From NCBI GenBank assembly GCA_001314845.1, contig LJZQ01000015.1, forward strand, positions 23,602-87,601: 64,000 bases of DNA, given 5' to 3'. This DNA comes from Marinobacter excellens HL-55 (lineage in GTDB: Bacteria; Pseudomonadota; Gammaproteobacteria; Pseudomonadales; Oleiphilaceae). Below the pieces are notes generated by a model that ran no database searches, was not told the DNA's origin, and saw nothing but the letters and a program-made list of their open reading frames with translations. The translations under genes were made by a program, and so were the position numbers. Shown one piece after another: positions 1 to 13,682 of the stretch. Position 1 is the first letter of the stretch. Each line of letters starts with the position of its first letter.

Positions 1-2882
1 TGCACTTCCTGACGGCGGAAGACTTTGAGGCCCACGAAGCCCGGGTCTGTATTGGCGAAAGCCGCACCCTGGATGACCCGCGCCGGGACCGCCGATTCAG
101 CGACCAGCAATACCTGCGAAGTGCCGAGGAAATGATCGAGTTGTTCTCGGATATCCCTGAAGCGGTCGAGAACACGGTCGAAATTGCCCGCCGCTGCTCG
201 GTGAAGGTGCGCCTTGGCGAATACTTCCTGCCCAATTACCCGATCCCCGAAGGCATGACCAAGGACGAATACTTCCGACACGTGTCGGAAGAAGGCTTGG
301 AAATGCGCCTGGAAACCATCCTCAGCAAAGAGGATCCGGAGTACAACGCGAAGCGCGACGAATACTACAAGCGGCTGAAGTTCGAGCTGGATATCATTAT
401 CCAGATGGGGTTTCCGGGCTACTTCCTGATCGTTATGGACTTTATCAAGTGGGCCAAGAATAACGGCGTGCCAGTAGGGCCGGGCCGGGGCTCCGGTGCT
501 GGTTCCCTGGTCGCCTACGCGCTGCTTATTACCGATCTTGATCCACTGGAATACGACCTGCTGTTCGAGCGGTTCCTGAACCCGGAACGGGTCTCTATGC
601 CCGACTTCGACGTCGACTTCTGCATGGAAGGTCGCGACCGGGTGATCGAATACACCGCGGAGAAATACGGCCGTGAAGCGGTCTCTCAGATCATTACCTT
701 TGGCACCATGGCCGCCAAGGCGGTGGTGCGAGACGTCGCGCGAGTGCAGGGTAAGTCTTACGGTCTGGCCGACAAACTGTCCAAGCTGATTCCGTTTGAA
801 GTCGGTATGACCCTCAGCAAGGCCATTGAACAGGAGCCCCAGCTTAAAGAGTTTCTGGAACAGGATGAGGAAGCCCAGGAGATCTGGGAAATGGCGTTGA
901 AGCTTGAGGGCGTTTGCCGTAACGCGGGCAAGCATGCCGGGGGCGTGGTGATTGCGCCCACCAAGATTACCGATTTCTCGCCGCTGTACTGCGATGATGA
1001 AGGCGGCAGCCTGGTCACCCAGTTTGACAAGAACGATGTGGAGGAAGCCGGACTGGTCAAGTTCGACTTCCTGGGTTTGCGGACCCTGACCATTATCAAG
1101 TGGGCGTTGCACATGATCAACCCGCGCCGTCAGAAGCGCGGGGAGCCGGAATTGGACATCGCGGCCATTCCTCTGGATGACAAATTGTCGTTCGAAGTGC
1201 TCAAGAAGGCGGAAACGACGGCGGTGTTCCAGTTGGAATCCCGTGGCATGAAAGATCTGATCCGCCGCCTGCAACCCGACTCCCTGGAAGACATGATCGC
1301 CCTAGTGGCTCTGTTCCGCCCTGGCCCTCTGCAGTCGGGCATGGTGGATGACTTTATCGACCGTAAGCACGGCAAGCAGCCGATGTCTTACCCGCATCCG
1401 GATTATCAGTTTGATGGCCTGAAGCCGGTGCTGGAGCCCACGTACGGGGTTATCCTTTATCAGGAACAGGTCATGCAGATCGCCCAGGTGATGGCGGGCT
1501 ATACGCTGGGTGGCGCAGACATGCTACGCCGGGCGATGGGTAAGAAAAAGCCCGAAGAAATGGAAAAGCAGAAGGCCTTCTTCCTGGAGGGCTGCGCCGG
1601 CAACGGTATCGATAAAACCCTCGCTGAAAACATCTTCGACCTGGTGGAGAAATTCGCCGGTTACGGTTTCAACAAGTCTCACTCCGCTGCCTACGCGCTG
1701 GTGTCTTATCAGACGCTCTGGATGAAGGCGCATTACCCGGCAGAGTTTATGGCGGCGGTGTTGACCGCCGATATGCAGAACACAGACAAGGTAGTGACGC
1801 TGGTCGAAGAGTGCCGGAACATGAAGCTGGACCTGCTGGTTCCGGACGTCAGCCGGTCTGAGTACACCTTCACCGTGAACGATGAAGGTCAGATTATTTA
1901 CGGCCTGGGCGCCATCAAAGGCTTGGGTGAAGGCCCGATTGACAGTGTGGTTGCGGCGGCCAGAGAGGGCGGTCCGTTCCTCGACATCTTTGATTTCAGC
2001 CGTCGGGTTGACCTGAAGAAAGTCAACAAGCGCGCCATGGAAGCGCTTATTCGCGCGGGCGCCATGGATAAACTGGGTGCCAGTCGTGCCCAGTTGATGG
2101 CAAGCATCGACAAGGCCGTGCAGCAGGCCGGCCAGCAGTCACGAAACGACGCGGTTGGTATGGTCGACATGTTCGGGGAAATGCTGGAAGGCGGGGAAGA
2201 CGGCGATCCCTATGAGGACGTAGCCAATGTTCGTGAGTGGCCGGAGAAGCAGCGCCTGAAAGGGGAGAAAGACACCCTCGGGATTTACCTTACCGGCCAT
2301 CCGTTTGATGAATATGAACGAGAAGTGCGGCGATTTGTGCGTTCGTCCATTGCAGATCTCAAGCCCAACAAATCACCCCAGCGGGTTGCCGGCCTGGTGG
2401 TGGCTCAGCGCACCATGAAAACCCGTACCGGCTCAACCATGTGTTTTATCACCCTGGACGATCGCAGTGCTCGTATCGAAGCCACTTTGTTCTCTGAGGC
2501 CTTTTTTGAGAACAGAGAGTTGCTACAATCCGACCAAGTGATTGTGGTGGAGGGGCAGGTCAGTCACGATGATTACTCCGGCCAGATGAAAATGCGGGTG
2601 AGCTCGGTGATGGATGTCGCCACCGCTCGTCAGCAATTCAGTCGCGGGATCAGGTTGGCCTTGCGCTCAGAACAGTTGCAGAACGGGCTGCTGGATAAAC
2701 TGGATGACACCTTGCGGCCATTCCGTAACGATGGCAGCCCGGTCTGGATCGAATACAGCAGTGCTGAGGCCAGAACCCGGATTGAGCTGGGTGAGTCCTG
2801 GCGGGTGCAGCCGGATGACAACCTGTTGTTTGAGCTGAAACACCTGGTGGGCGACCAGTCTGTGGAACTGGTCTATGATTAA
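1..2882 (+). CDS. dnaE: DNA polymerase III subunit alpha (5' truncated by window edge)
   Basis: Catalytic subunit of the replicative DNA polymerase. The reading frame is open from base 3, so the gene begins before the window; about 959 C-terminal residues are visible against roughly 1160 in E. coli, meaning most of the N-terminal PHP domain is missing here. The polymerase active-site motif PDFDVDF is encoded at 600-620, with the two metal-binding aspartates at 609-611 and 615-617. The palm/fingers region, helix-hairpin-helix region and a C-terminal OB-fold region (around 2380-2620) follow. The gene is followed after 102 bp by accA, the usual Pseudomonas-type order. The first ATG, at 132, lies inside the gene and is not the real start. 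Confidence 0.98.
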   Translation, partial: HFLTAEDFEAHEARVCIGESRTLDDPRRDRRFSDQQYLRSAEEMIELFSDIPEAVENTVEIARRCSVKVRLGEYFLPNYPIPEGMTKDEYFRHVSEEGLEMRLETILSKEDPEYNAKRDEYYKRLKFELDIIIQMGFPGYFLIVMDFIKWAKNNGVPVGPGRGSGAGSLVAYALLITDLDPLEYDLLFERFLNPERVSMPDFDVDFCMEGRDRVIEYTAEKYGREAVSQIITFGTMAAKAVVRDVARVQGKSYGLADKLSKLIPFEVGMTLSKAIEQEPQLKEFLEQDEEAQEIWEMALKLEGVCRNAGKHAGGVVIAPTKITDFSPLYCDDEGGSLVTQFDKNDVEEAGLVKFDFLGLRTLTIIKWALHMINPRRQKRGEPELDIAAIPLDDKLSFEVLKKAETTAVFQLESRGMKDLIRRLQPDSLEDMIALVALFRPGPLQSGMVDDFIDRKHGKQPMSYPHPDYQFDGLKPVLEPTYGVILYQEQVMQIAQVMAGYTLGGADMLRRAMGKKKPEEMEKQKAFFLEGCAGNGIDKTLAENIFDLVEKFAGYGFNKSHSAAYALVSYQTLWMKAHYPAEFMAAVLTADMQNTDKVVTLVEECRNMKLDLLVPDVSRSEYTFTVNDEGQIIYGLGAIKGLGEGPIDSVVAAAREGGPFLDIFDFSRRVDLKKVNKRAMEALIRAGAMDKLGASRAQLMASIDKAVQQAGQQSRNDAVGMVDMFGEMLEGGEDGDPYEDVANVREWPEKQRLKGEKDTLGIYLTGHPFDEYEREVRRFVRSSIADLKPNKSPQRVAGLVVAQRTMKTRTGSTMCFITLDDRSARIEATLFSEAFFENRELLQSDQVIVVEGQVSHDDYSGQMKMRVSSVMDVATARQQFSRGIRLALRSEQLQNGLLDKLDDTLRPFRNDGSPVWIEYSSAEARTRIELGESWRVQPDDNLLFELKHLVGDQSVELVYD

Positions 2883-2984
2883 TACCAATGTCCGCTTTAG
2901 CTGCGCGATTTGCGCTGCTATCTTTGTCCCAAATTCTGGTTATGGCGGGTTAAATCCTGCCTGGCAATCAAATGATGGAACATC

Positions 2985-3938
2985 ATGAACCCTAATTACC
3001 TGGATTTCGAACAGCCGATCGCCGACCTGGAAGCCAAGATTGAAGAGCTTCGTATGGTGGGCAACGACACCGACATCAACATTACCGATGAAATTAGTCG
3101 CCTCAAAAAGAAGAGTGTCAGCCTTACGGAGACCATCTTCTCTGACTTGCAGTCCTGGGACGTAGCCCGGCTTGCGCGGCACCCACGCAGGCCTTATACC
3201 CAGGATTACATCGATCTGGTCTTTGATGATTTCGATGAGCTGCATGGTGATCGCCGTTACGCGGACGATCAGGCCATCATCGGTGGTACCGCCCGTCTGG
3301 ATAACCAGCCTGTGATGGTGATTGGTCACCAGAAAGGCCGGGAGATTCGTGAAAAGGTTAAACGAAACTTTGGCATGCCGCGCCCTGAGGGTTATCGCAA
3401 AGCGCTACGCCTGATGGAAATGGCCGAGCGCTTCAAGATGCCGATTCTGACCTTTATCGACACGCCCGGAGCCTATCCTGGCATTGGCGCCGAAGAGCGT
3501 GGCCAGAGTGAGGCCATTGCCTTTAACCTGGCGGTGATGTCGCGGTTGAAAACGCCCATCATTTCCACGGTGATTGGTGAGGGCGGTTCTGGTGGCGCAT
3601 TGGCCATTGGCGTGTGTGACCAGCTGAACATGTTGCAGTACTCCACCTATGCGGTCATTTCACCGGAAGGTTGCGCGTCCATTCTCTGGAAGAGCGCGGA
3701 ATATGCGTCAGTGGCTGCAGAGGCCATGGGCGTGACCGCTCAGCGGCTCAAAGAGCTGGGCGTTGCCGACAATATCATTGAAGAGCCTTTGGGCGGCGCG
3801 CATCGCAACCCTGAAAAAATGGCTAAAACGCTGAAAACGCGACTCGCCAAAGGTCTGGCTGAGCTCGGCCGGCTTCCCCAGGACGAACTGGTTTCGCGCC
3901 GTTATCAGCGTTTGACCAAGTATGAAGGCGGGCGGTAA
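2985..3938 (+). CDS. accA: Acetyl-CoA carboxylase carboxyltransferase subunit alpha
   Basis: Alpha half of the carboxyltransferase that moves CO2 from biotin on AccB to acetyl-CoA, the first committed step of fatty-acid synthesis; its partner AccD is not in this window. The 317 residues match the family length (319 in E. coli). The N-terminal helical part opens [16 protein letters not shown], and the crotonase-fold part contains [13 protein letters not shown], the glycine-rich oxyanion/CoA region. The start is supported by the N-terminal family match. The last 17 bases overlap the start of tilS, suggesting co-transcription and translational coupling. Confidence 0.98.
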   Translation: MNPNYLDFEQPIADLEAKIEELRMVGNDTDINITDEISRLKKKSVSLTETIFSDLQSWDVARLARHPRRPYTQDYIDLVFDDFDELHGDRRYADDQAIIGGTARLDNQPVMVIGHQKGREIREKVKRNFGMPRPEGYRKALRLMEMAERFKMPILTFIDTPGAYPGIGAEERGQSEAIAFNLAVMSRLKTPIISTVIGEGGSGGALAIGVCDQLNMLQYSTYAVISPEGCASILWKSAEYASVAAEAMGVTAQRLKELGVADNIIEEPLGGAHRNPEKMAKTLKTRLAKGLAELGRLPQDELVSRRYQRLTKYEGGR

Positions 3939-5262
3939 CGCCGCCCGGGACTCTGGCTGGCCAAAGGATCTTGTTGAGCCAGTCGGCGCACTTCCCGATT
4001 ATTCCCGACTCTGGGTCGCCTTCAGTGGCGGCCTGGATTCTGCCTTGCTGCTGCACGTGGTGTCAGCCTGCCATCCAGACGTAACCGCCTTACACATCAA
4101 TCATCAGCTTCAACCCAACCATGAGCAGACCGAGCAGTTTTGTCGGGATACCTGTGCGCGGCTGTCAGTGCCATTGGTGGTGCAGCGAGTTGAAGTGGAG
4201 GTAGCCGGTGCCAGCGGTCTTGAAGCGGCGGCGCGGAGTGCCCGTTACCGGGTGTTCAAAAATCAGCTTGGCGAGAATGACCTGCTGCTGATGGCCCATC
4301 ACGGTGATGATCAGGCGGAAACGGTGTTGTTCAGATTGCTGCGAGGCTCTGGGGTTCATGGACTGGCGGGTATGCCGCGTGCCCGACCGATGGGTCGCGG
4401 CAGACTGTTTCGCCCCTGGCTGAACATCAGTCGTGACCGGCTGGCAGAGGTTGCCAGCGCTGCAGGGGTGGCCTGGACCGAAGACCCCAGCAACGAAAGT
4501 CATGCTTTTGATCGCAACTACCTGCGCCATGCGGTAATGCCTGGGCTGAAAAGCCGTTGGCCGAACCTACTCAAACGTATGGTTCACAGTGCTCAAGCTT
4601 GCCGCGAAAGCGAGCAGCTCAATCAGCGCCTGGCGGAGTTGCAGTGGCAGATTTGCGGCGATGCCGGCCGGGACCGGTTAAAGCTTGCGCCGTTCAAAGC
4701 GCTGAGCGGGCTCGAGCAGCGCAATCTGGTGCGCTGGTGGATCAGCCATCAGGGTTGGCCTGTGCCCGCGATTTCAGACTGGGAGCAGGCGCTGGCAGAC
4801 ATGCTGGAAGCCGGGGAAGATCGAGAGCCTGAAATTCGCGGTGATGGCTTCAGCCTGCGGCGTTACCGGGAACATCTGTATATGGTCCCGCACGCGCATG
4901 TACCTGAGCAGCCTGCGGACCTCTTACCCGGCGCCGGGCTGAAATGGGCGTGTTGGCGACTGCAACTGGTGGAAACCCAGGCGCTTACCTCAAAAAATCC
5001 ACCACCGCCAATACGGATATCTACGAGGCAAGGTGGCGAACGGGTGCGATTCGCCGACGGTGAGCACTCCCGTGCATTAAAAACCTGGCTACAGGAGCAG
5101 GGGGTGCCTCCTTGGGAAAGAGTAGCGCTGCCGCTGGTTTACCGGGAAGCACCGGGGGGCAGTGAGCTGATTGCCATTGGCGATTTGTGGTGTTCTGGCC
5201 AATACTCGGGAAGCGCCCCTGCCGCCGGCTGGCGGCTGATTGTGGAGAGGGATTGTGATTGA
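3922..5262 (+). CDS. tilS: tRNA(Ile)-lysidine synthase
   Basis: Modifies C34 of the tRNA-Ile CAU anticodon to lysidine so that the tRNA reads AUA. The N-type ATP pyrophosphatase PP-loop SGGLDS is at residues 35-40, and the family motif [20 protein letters not shown] lies near residue 125. A TilS substrate-binding domain and a C-terminal domain follow; 446 residues is within the family range. The ATG at 3922 lies inside the end of accA. The first 25 or so residues before the PP-loop domain are not conserved, so a slightly later start is possible, but I see no better ATG. Confidence 0.96.
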   Translation: MKAGGNAARDSGWPKDLVEPVGALPDYSRLWVAFSGGLDSALLLHVVSACHPDVTALHINHQLQPNHEQTEQFCRDTCARLSVPLVVQRVEVEVAGASGLEAAARSARYRVFKNQLGENDLLLMAHHGDDQAETVLFRLLRGSGVHGLAGMPRARPMGRGRLFRPWLNISRDRLAEVASAAGVAWTEDPSNESHAFDRNYLRHAVMPGLKSRWPNLLKRMVHSAQACRESEQLNQRLAELQWQICGDAGRDRLKLAPFKALSGLEQRNLVRWWISHQGWPVPAISDWEQALADMLEAGEDREPEIRGDGFSLRRYREHLYMVPHAHVPEQPADLLPGAGLKWACWRLQLVETQALTSKNPPPPIRISTRQGGERVRFADGEHSRALKTWLQEQGVPPWERVALPLVYREAPGGSELIAIGDLWCSGQYSGSAPAAGWRLIVERDCD

Positions 5263-5302
5263 GTAGAGGGGGTCTTTCTGGTAGTCTGACGTCCCATCTT
5301 GA

Positions 5303-7845
<2,543 letters not shown>

Positions 7846-7863
7846 GTCCTGTTTGGGAATACG

Positions 7864-7974
7864 AGCAGGTGGGGGATGGCTTTCCGAAACACGCTCCTTC
7901 GGCACATCCATGTGACGCTTGGGCTCCGCCATCCATGGCTGCGCACAGTTTCGGAAAGCCATCCCCCACCTGCT
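7864..7974 (+). repeat. Variable-arm hairpin element, copy A
   Basis: A perfect 27-bp inverted repeat (arms 7864-7890 and 7948-7974) encloses a 57-nt core. The core holds two small hairpins: cacat-cc-atgtg at 7903-7914 and gccat-cc-atggc at 7928-7939. It lies between the kdsA terminator and eno. Its core matches copy E at 31 of the 32 visible positions and is recognisably related to copies B, C and D. There is no T-tract directly after the right arm, so it is not a simple terminator. Confidence 0.9.
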
Positions 7975-8005
7975 CTAGGCTAAACTTACAACTTGAACCG
8001 TTTAG

Positions 8006-9328
<1,323 letters not shown>

Positions 9329-9382
9329 GATCGGGCGGTAGTTTGTGGCCTGTCAGTGGTAGCTGGCAGGTAACAAAATGTT

Positions 9383-9429
9383 AAGGCCATCGCGTTCTGG
9401 ATGAAAATTCGGAAACGATGGCCTTTTTG
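9383..9429 (+). terminator. Probable terminator of eno
   Basis: A 10-bp stem (aaggccatcg 9383-9392 / cgatggcctt 9416-9425) with a 23-nt loop runs into TTTTT (9424-9428). The long loop makes it weaker than a standard intrinsic terminator, but its position 55 bp after the eno stop fits. Confidence 0.65.
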
Positions 9430-9448
9430 TACAGTGACTTACGGAAAT

Positions 9449-9478
9449 TTGTTGCTAATCTACTATAAGGTTTATACT
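9449..9478 (+). promoter_or_regulatory. Candidate sigma-70 promoter for ftsB
   Basis: TTGTTG at 9449-9454 and TATACT at 9473-9478 are separated by 18 bp, about 50 bp upstream of the ftsB start and downstream of the eno terminator. This is a sequence match only. Confidence 0.45.
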
Positions 9479-9527
9479 AGGCCGCTGATGCCGACTTTAA
9501 TTCTGGTTATTTTCTGAGCTGATTTGC

Positions 9528-9800
9528 ATGAAAACGCTATGGGCTATTCTGGTAGTGCTGATTCTCCTGCTGCAGGTTCGCCTGTGGATCGGGGAGGGTA
9601 GCTTTGCGCAGGTTTGGTCACTGGAGAAGGCGATTGCAGAGCAGCGGGCCGAGAATGCCGGGTTGGCGGGGCGTAATGACCGGCTTTATGCGGAGGTGCG
9701 GAATCTTCGTAATGAGCAGGGGGCGGTAGAGGAGCGGGCCCGAATGAACCTGGGGCTTATTCGTGAAGACGAGACGTTTTTCCTGGTCGTCGAAAACTGA
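9528..9800 (+). CDS. ftsB: Cell division protein FtsB
   Basis: Small bitopic inner-membrane protein that joins FtsL and FtsQ at the septum. The 90 residues have an N-terminal membrane segment (about 4-20, WAILVVLILLLQV) followed by a leucine-zipper-like coiled coil (about 28-70, EKAIAEQRAENAGLAGRNDR), as in the DivIC/FtsB family. Its place between eno and ispD is conserved in gammaproteobacteria. Unusually, a repeat element (copy B) separates it from ispD. Confidence 0.95.
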   Translation: MKTLWAILVVLILLLQVRLWIGEGSFAQVWSLEKAIAEQRAENAGLAGRNDRLYAEVRNLRNEQGAVEERARMNLGLIREDETFFLVVEN

Positions 9801-9819
9801 ATTCGACATTGGGTGTTCC

Positions 9820-9927
9820 GAGCGCCGGGGAGGGTCTCTCCGGGAACCGCTACGAGCACATCCATGTGCGCTTCTCTCAGGCCATCCCTGGCCTTCGACA
9901 TTCCCGGAGAGACCCTCCCCGGCGCTC
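9820..9927 (+). repeat. Variable-arm hairpin element, copy B
   Basis: A perfect 27-bp inverted repeat (9820-9846 and 9901-9927) flanks a 54-nt core (9847-9900). The core contains hairpins gcacat-cc-atgtgc (9856-9869) and aggcca-tccc-tggcct (979 to 9894 region, i.e. 9879-9894). The core is identical over all 54 nt to that of copy C on the other strand, while the arms of B and C are unrelated. It fills most of the ftsB-ispD gap; a run of six T occurs 10 nt beyond the right arm. Confidence 0.92.
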
Positions 9928-9953
9928 TCTCCTGACTTTTTTCGGGTCTTCCG

Positions 9954-10655
9954 ATGATTAACTCCGAACTTTGGCTTATTGTTCCCGCCGCTGGCATCGG
10001 CCAGCGCATGAACGCTGAATGCCCCAAGCAGTATCTGAAGATTGCCAACCGCTTTATTCTCGATATCACTTTATCCCGTCTTCTTGATAACGCCCCCTTT
10101 AAAGGCTGCATGGTGCCATTGAGTGCGCAGGATCATTGGTGGCCAGGCAGTGAGTCTGCTAAGGACGACCGCATTCAGACCTGTACCGGTGGTAAGGAAC
10201 GGGCGGATTCGGTGCTTTCGGCATTGCATGCGCTGGAAGAGCAGGCTGACGATAATGACTGGGTTCTGGTGCACGATGCCGCGCGGCCGTGTTTGCATCC
10301 TCATGATCTTGCCAACCTGATCGATACTCTGCTTGAGCACCCTGTGGGTGGCCTGCTGGCGGCGCCGGTGGCGGATACGTTGAAACAGGCGGGTGAAGGT
10401 GTTCCGCCTGAGGTTGATCAGACGGTGGATCGTCGTCGGTTGTGGCGGGCGTTGACGCCGCAGATGTTTAGGTTCGGAGCGCTCAGGGCGGCGCTGGAGT
10501 CTGCTCTGGAAAATGGCCATGCGGTGACTGATGAGTCCTCTGCCATGGAGTTTTCCGGTAATATGCCTCTTCTAGTGGAAGGCCGGGCGGATAATCTCAA
10601 GATTACGGTGCCGTCGGATCTGGCACTGGCCGAGTTTATTCTCGGTCGGCAGTAA
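9954..10655 (+). CDS. ispD: 2-C-methyl-D-erythritol 4-phosphate cytidylyltransferase
   Basis: Third enzyme of the MEP isoprenoid pathway; forms CDP-ME from MEP and CTP. The glycosyltransferase-A-like fold begins with the nucleotide-binding loop PAAGIGQRMNAECPKQYL (Arg and Lys at the CTP site), and VLVHDAARPCLH is the IspD signature. At 233 residues it is the usual size. No strong ribosome-binding site precedes the ATG; the arm of repeat B ends only 26 nt upstream. ispF follows after 45 bp, the usual pairing. Confidence 0.97.
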   Translation: MINSELWLIVPAAGIGQRMNAECPKQYLKIANRFILDITLSRLLDNAPFKGCMVPLSAQDHWWPGSESAKDDRIQTCTGGKERADSVLSALHALEEQADDNDWVLVHDAARPCLHPHDLANLIDTLLEHPVGGLLAAPVADTLKQAGEGVPPEVDQTVDRRRLWRALTPQMFRFGALRAALESALENGHAVTDESSAMEFSGNMPLLVEGRADNLKITVPSDLALAEFILGRQ

Positions 10656-10700
10656 GGCTTTCCCCTTCACGTTCATTCCTGTTTGGTTTCGGAGACAATC

Positions 10701-11180
10701 ATGCGTATTGGCCAGGGCTTTGATGTCCATGCCTTTTGTGAGGGCGATTTTGTCATTTTAGGGGGTGTTGAGATTCCCCACAGTCATGGTCTGAAAGCCC
10801 ATTCTGACGGTGATGCACTGCTGCACGCGTTGGCGGATGCCTTACTGGGCGCGGTGGCGCTGGGCGATATCGGTCATCTATTTCCGGATACCAGTGATGA
10901 GTGGGCTGGCGCGGATAGCCGGGATTTGTTGCGCCGGGTGATGCAGCGGGTGTTGGAGGAAGGTTTCTCGGTGGTGAATGTCGATACCACGATCATCGCC
11001 CAGGCTCCGAAGATTGCGCCTCATGTGGAAGCCATGCGGCTGAATATTGCTGAGGATCTTGGTGTGCCGGTGAGTCGGGTGAGTGTTAAAGCGACCACCA
11101 CTGAAAAGCTGGGATTTACCGGCCGGGGCGAGGGCATTGCCTGTCAGGCGGTGTGTTTGCTTGAGCCGGTGAGCCTGTGA
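10701..11180 (+). CDS. ispF: 2-C-methyl-D-erythritol 2,4-cyclodiphosphate synthase
   Basis: Cyclises CDP-ME 2-phosphate to MEcPP in the MEP pathway. [11 protein letters not shown] supplies zinc ligands Asp and His at the N-terminus and [18 protein letters not shown] the third His and the signature. The start at 10701 is chosen because GGAGA lies 6 nt before it and family members begin MRIGxGFDVH; the in-frame codon at 10683 would add six unconserved residues. 159 residues. The stop overlaps the truD GTG start by 4 bases. Confidence 0.97.
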   Translation: MRIGQGFDVHAFCEGDFVILGGVEIPHSHGLKAHSDGDALLHALADALLGAVALGDIGHLFPDTSDEWAGADSRDLLRRVMQRVLEEGFSVVNVDTTIIAQAPKIAPHVEAMRLNIAEDLGVPVSRVSVKATTTEKLGFTGRGEGIACQAVCLLEPVSL

Positions 11181-12247
11181 GCCAATCGGAAGCGGTGGCT
11201 CGCTGGCGGTTGGATTGGCCGACGTCATCCGGAACACGGCCGGGCAAGGCGTTGTTGAAGGCTGCACCGGAGGATTTCCGGGTGACCGAGCAGCTCTGGC
11301 CTGAGTTTGAGGCACCTGAGAGTGACCGTTCCGGGGCTGGTGAGCATGTGTGTGTTCGCCTTGAAAAGTGCGGAGACAACACCGAGTACGTGGCTCAGCA
11401 ACTGGCCACGCTGGCCGGGTGCAAAGCTTTTGAGGTGGGATTCTGTGGCCTGAAAGACCGCCATGCGATTACGGTGCAGTGGTTCAGTTTGTACTGCCCT
11501 GGCCGGGAGGCGTCTGATGCGGATCTTCTGACCGCGATTGCCGAGCGCTGGCCGGTGCTGGCAAGTCGTCGTCACGCCCGCAAACTGCGGCGTGGTGAGC
11601 ATGTTAATAACGGCTTTGATCTGGTGCTGCGTGAGGTGTCCGGGGATAGGGAGCTTCTGGATCAGGCGCTGGAGCGCTTGGCGGCGCGGGGTGCGCCCAA
11701 CTATTTTGGTCCGCAGCGGTTCGGCATTGGCGGTGGTAATCTGGCCCGGGCCGTGAATCTTGACCCGTCCCGGTTGAACCGAAAGAAGGGCGGTCGCCAC
11801 AGCCGTGGCGGTGGCGGAAGCAGCTCGAAAAACGTATTGTACTTTTCGGCGGCACGTTCATGGTTGTTTAATGAGGTGCTGGCGCAAAGGGTCAGCGCTG
11901 ACAACTGGTTTGTGAGCCTGCCCGGCGAGCCCGTTGATGGCGGAATTCCTACCGGCCCGCTCTGGGGTGATGGTGGCACCAGCGCCGGCGAAGAGCAGGC
12001 AACCTTTGAGCGTGCTGTTGTTGCCAGCCACCCGGAGTTTGAAAGGCTGTTTCTGAGTACCCGTATGAAGCCCGAGCGGCGTGCGCTGGTGTGTCAGCCA
12101 GAACAACTGCGCTGGCAATGGTTGGACGACTGCACCCTGAGGCTGCAATTCTTTTTGCCGCCCGGGCAGTATGCCACCACCGTGCTGGGTGATATTTTTG
12201 AGCTGCAGGACATGAGCCTCAGCCGTGATAACAAGCAAGAAAGCTAG
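11177..12247 (+). CDS. truD: tRNA pseudouridine(13) synthase TruD
   Basis: Makes pseudouridine 13 in tRNA-Glu and some other tRNAs. The catalytic aspartate lies in [15 protein letters not shown] (near residue 90), the TruD signature; NYFGPQRFG is the second conserved motif. 356 residues. The GTG start overlaps the ispF stop (GTGA), implying translational coupling; no ATG gives a better N-terminus. surE follows after 11 bp. Confidence 0.96.
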   Translation: MSQSEAVARWRLDWPTSSGTRPGKALLKAAPEDFRVTEQLWPEFEAPESDRSGAGEHVCVRLEKCGDNTEYVAQQLATLAGCKAFEVGFCGLKDRHAITVQWFSLYCPGREASDADLLTAIAERWPVLASRRHARKLRRGEHVNNGFDLVLREVSGDRELLDQALERLAARGAPNYFGPQRFGIGGGNLARAVNLDPSRLNRKKGGRHSRGGGGSSSKNVLYFSAARSWLFNEVLAQRVSADNWFVSLPGEPVDGGIPTGPLWGDGGTSAGEEQATFERAVVASHPEFERLFLSTRMKPERRALVCQPEQLRWQWLDDCTLRLQFFLPPGQYATTVLGDIFELQDMSLSRDNKQES

Positions 12248-12258
12248 CGGAGAACACT

Positions 12259-13029
12259 GTGCGTATTTTGTTGTCCAATGATGATGGCGTGCACTCGCCA
12301 GGGTTGGTGGCTCTTTACGAGGGGCTTCAGGGGTTGGGTGAACTGGAAGTGGTTGCCCCTGACCGGGATCACAGCGGTGCCAGCAATGCGCTGACCCTCA
12401 ACCGTCCACTGACGATTGAGCAGCATCCTAACGGCTACCGTTCGGTGGATGGCACCCCAACAGACTGCGTGCATCTGGCGGTCAATGGGTTGTTTGATCA
12501 GCCGTTTGATCGGGTGGTTTCCGGGATCAATACCCACGCCAATCTGGGCGATGACATCATCTATTCCGGCACTGTGGCTGCCGCCACCGAAGGTCGTCAT
12601 CTTGGGCTGCCAGCCATTGCGGTCTCGTTGGTCAACAACGGCCACTTTCACTACGAAACGGCAGCCCGGGTTGTGCGGCTATTGCTGGAGAGCACCCGTG
12701 CATTGTCGCTTGGCCCCCGATCGATACTGAATGTCAACGTACCCGATGTGCCCTGGAGTGAACTGGCCGGTTTTCGGGTAACCCGGCTGGGTAATCGGGA
12801 GCGGGCTGAGGGTGCGGTTCCCATGACGTGCCCCAGGGGCAAACAAAGGTACTGGATCGGAGCCGCCGGTCGTGGCGGTGATGCCGGGCCCGGCACGGAC
12901 TTTCACGCGTTGCGCGAAGGTTACGTATCGATAACGCCGGTCCACATCGACATGACGCGTCATGAGGCAATGTCTGGCCTGCGGGACTGGGTGGACAGCC
13001 TTACCAGCCCCGGAGATGTTCAAGTATGA
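12259..13029 (+). CDS. surE: 5'/3'-nucleotidase SurE
   Basis: Survival protein E, a metal-dependent nucleoside-5'/3'-monophosphate phosphatase. The N-terminus [15 protein letters not shown] carries the paired aspartates that bind the metal, and [20 protein letters not shown] is the second family motif with Ser and Asn ligands. 256 residues. The start is GTG at 12259, preceded by GGAGA. It overlaps pcm by 4 bases (ATGA), the classic surE-pcm-nlpD-rpoS arrangement linked to stationary-phase survival. Confidence 0.97.
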   Translation: MRILLSNDDGVHSPGLVALYEGLQGLGELEVVAPDRDHSGASNALTLNRPLTIEQHPNGYRSVDGTPTDCVHLAVNGLFDQPFDRVVSGINTHANLGDDIIYSGTVAAATEGRHLGLPAIAVSLVNNGHFHYETAARVVRLLLESTRALSLGPRSILNVNVPDVPWSELAGFRVTRLGNRERAEGAVPMTCPRGKQRYWIGAAGRGGDAGPGTDFHALREGYVSITPVHIDMTRHEAMSGLRDWVDSLTSPGDVQV

Positions 13030-13682
13030 GTGCGCAGCTTGAAGGCATCGGTATGACCTCAAGGCGTACCCGGATGCGCCTGGTGCAGCGGTTGCGTGAA
13101 GCCGGCATAAAATCTGACCGGGTTCTGGATGTGATCGGCCAGGTTCCCCGACATATCTTTCTGGATGAAGCGCTTGCCCATCGTGCCTACGAAGATACGT
13201 CTTTGCCCATCGGCTACAGCCAGACCCTTTCCCAGCCCTACACAGTGGCCCGCATGACCGAACTGCTGCTAGCCCATGAGCCTGCCAGAGTACTTGAGCT
13301 GGGCACCGGCTCCGGGTATCAGACCACAGTTTTGTCACAGCTGTTTCCAGAGATCTACAGCGTTGAGCGTATTCGCCCCCTGCAGGAGCGTGCGCGGGAC
13401 AGGCTGCGCCAGCTCAATATCCGCAATGTCATGCTCAAGCATGCCGATGGTGGCATGGGTTGGCCGGAGCGTGGGCCGTTTGCCGGCATTATTGTTACCG
13501 CCGCACCGGTAGACGTGCCGCGGGAGTTGCTGGAGCAGCTCGATGAAGGCGGTGTTTTGATTGCGCCGGTGGGTGAGTACGAGCAGGTTCTGGTGGAGAT
13601 TATCCGTAAAGGTGATCGTTTTGAGCGGCGAGAGCTGGAGCCAGTGCATTTTGTGCCATTGCTGGGCGGGGTCGTTCGTTGA
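13026..13682 (+). CDS. pcm: Protein-L-isoaspartate O-methyltransferase
   Basis: Repairs isoaspartyl residues in aged proteins using S-adenosylmethionine. [21 protein letters not shown] is the substrate-side segment and [17 protein letters not shown] the SAM-binding motif I (residues about 85-100). 218 residues. Start ATG overlaps the surE stop. The downstream gene is a DUF368 membrane protein rather than nlpD directly. Confidence 0.97.
   Translation: MSAQLEGIGMTSRRTRMRLVQRLREAGIKSDRVLDVIGQVPRHIFLDEALAHRAYEDTSLPIGYSQTLSQPYTVARMTELLLAHEPARVLELGTGSGYQTTVLSQLFPEIYSVERIRPLQERARDRLRQLNIRNVMLKHADGGMGWPERGPFAGIIVTAAPVDVPRELLEQLDEGGVLIAPVGEYEQVLVEIIRKGDRFERRELEPVHFVPLLGGVVR

Noticed and set aside
7864..7974. 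Interpreting the variable-arm elements as insertion-sequence terminal repeats or MITEs
   Set aside because: No open frame or transposase, and the terminal arms differ from copy to copy, whereas MITE ends must match one transposase. No target-site duplication is visible flanking A to D.
9820..9927. Interpreting the elements as ordinary rho-independent terminators
   Set aside because: The 54-57 nt structured core is far larger than a terminator loop, T-tracts are absent or not adjacent, and A and E lie just after genuine terminators.
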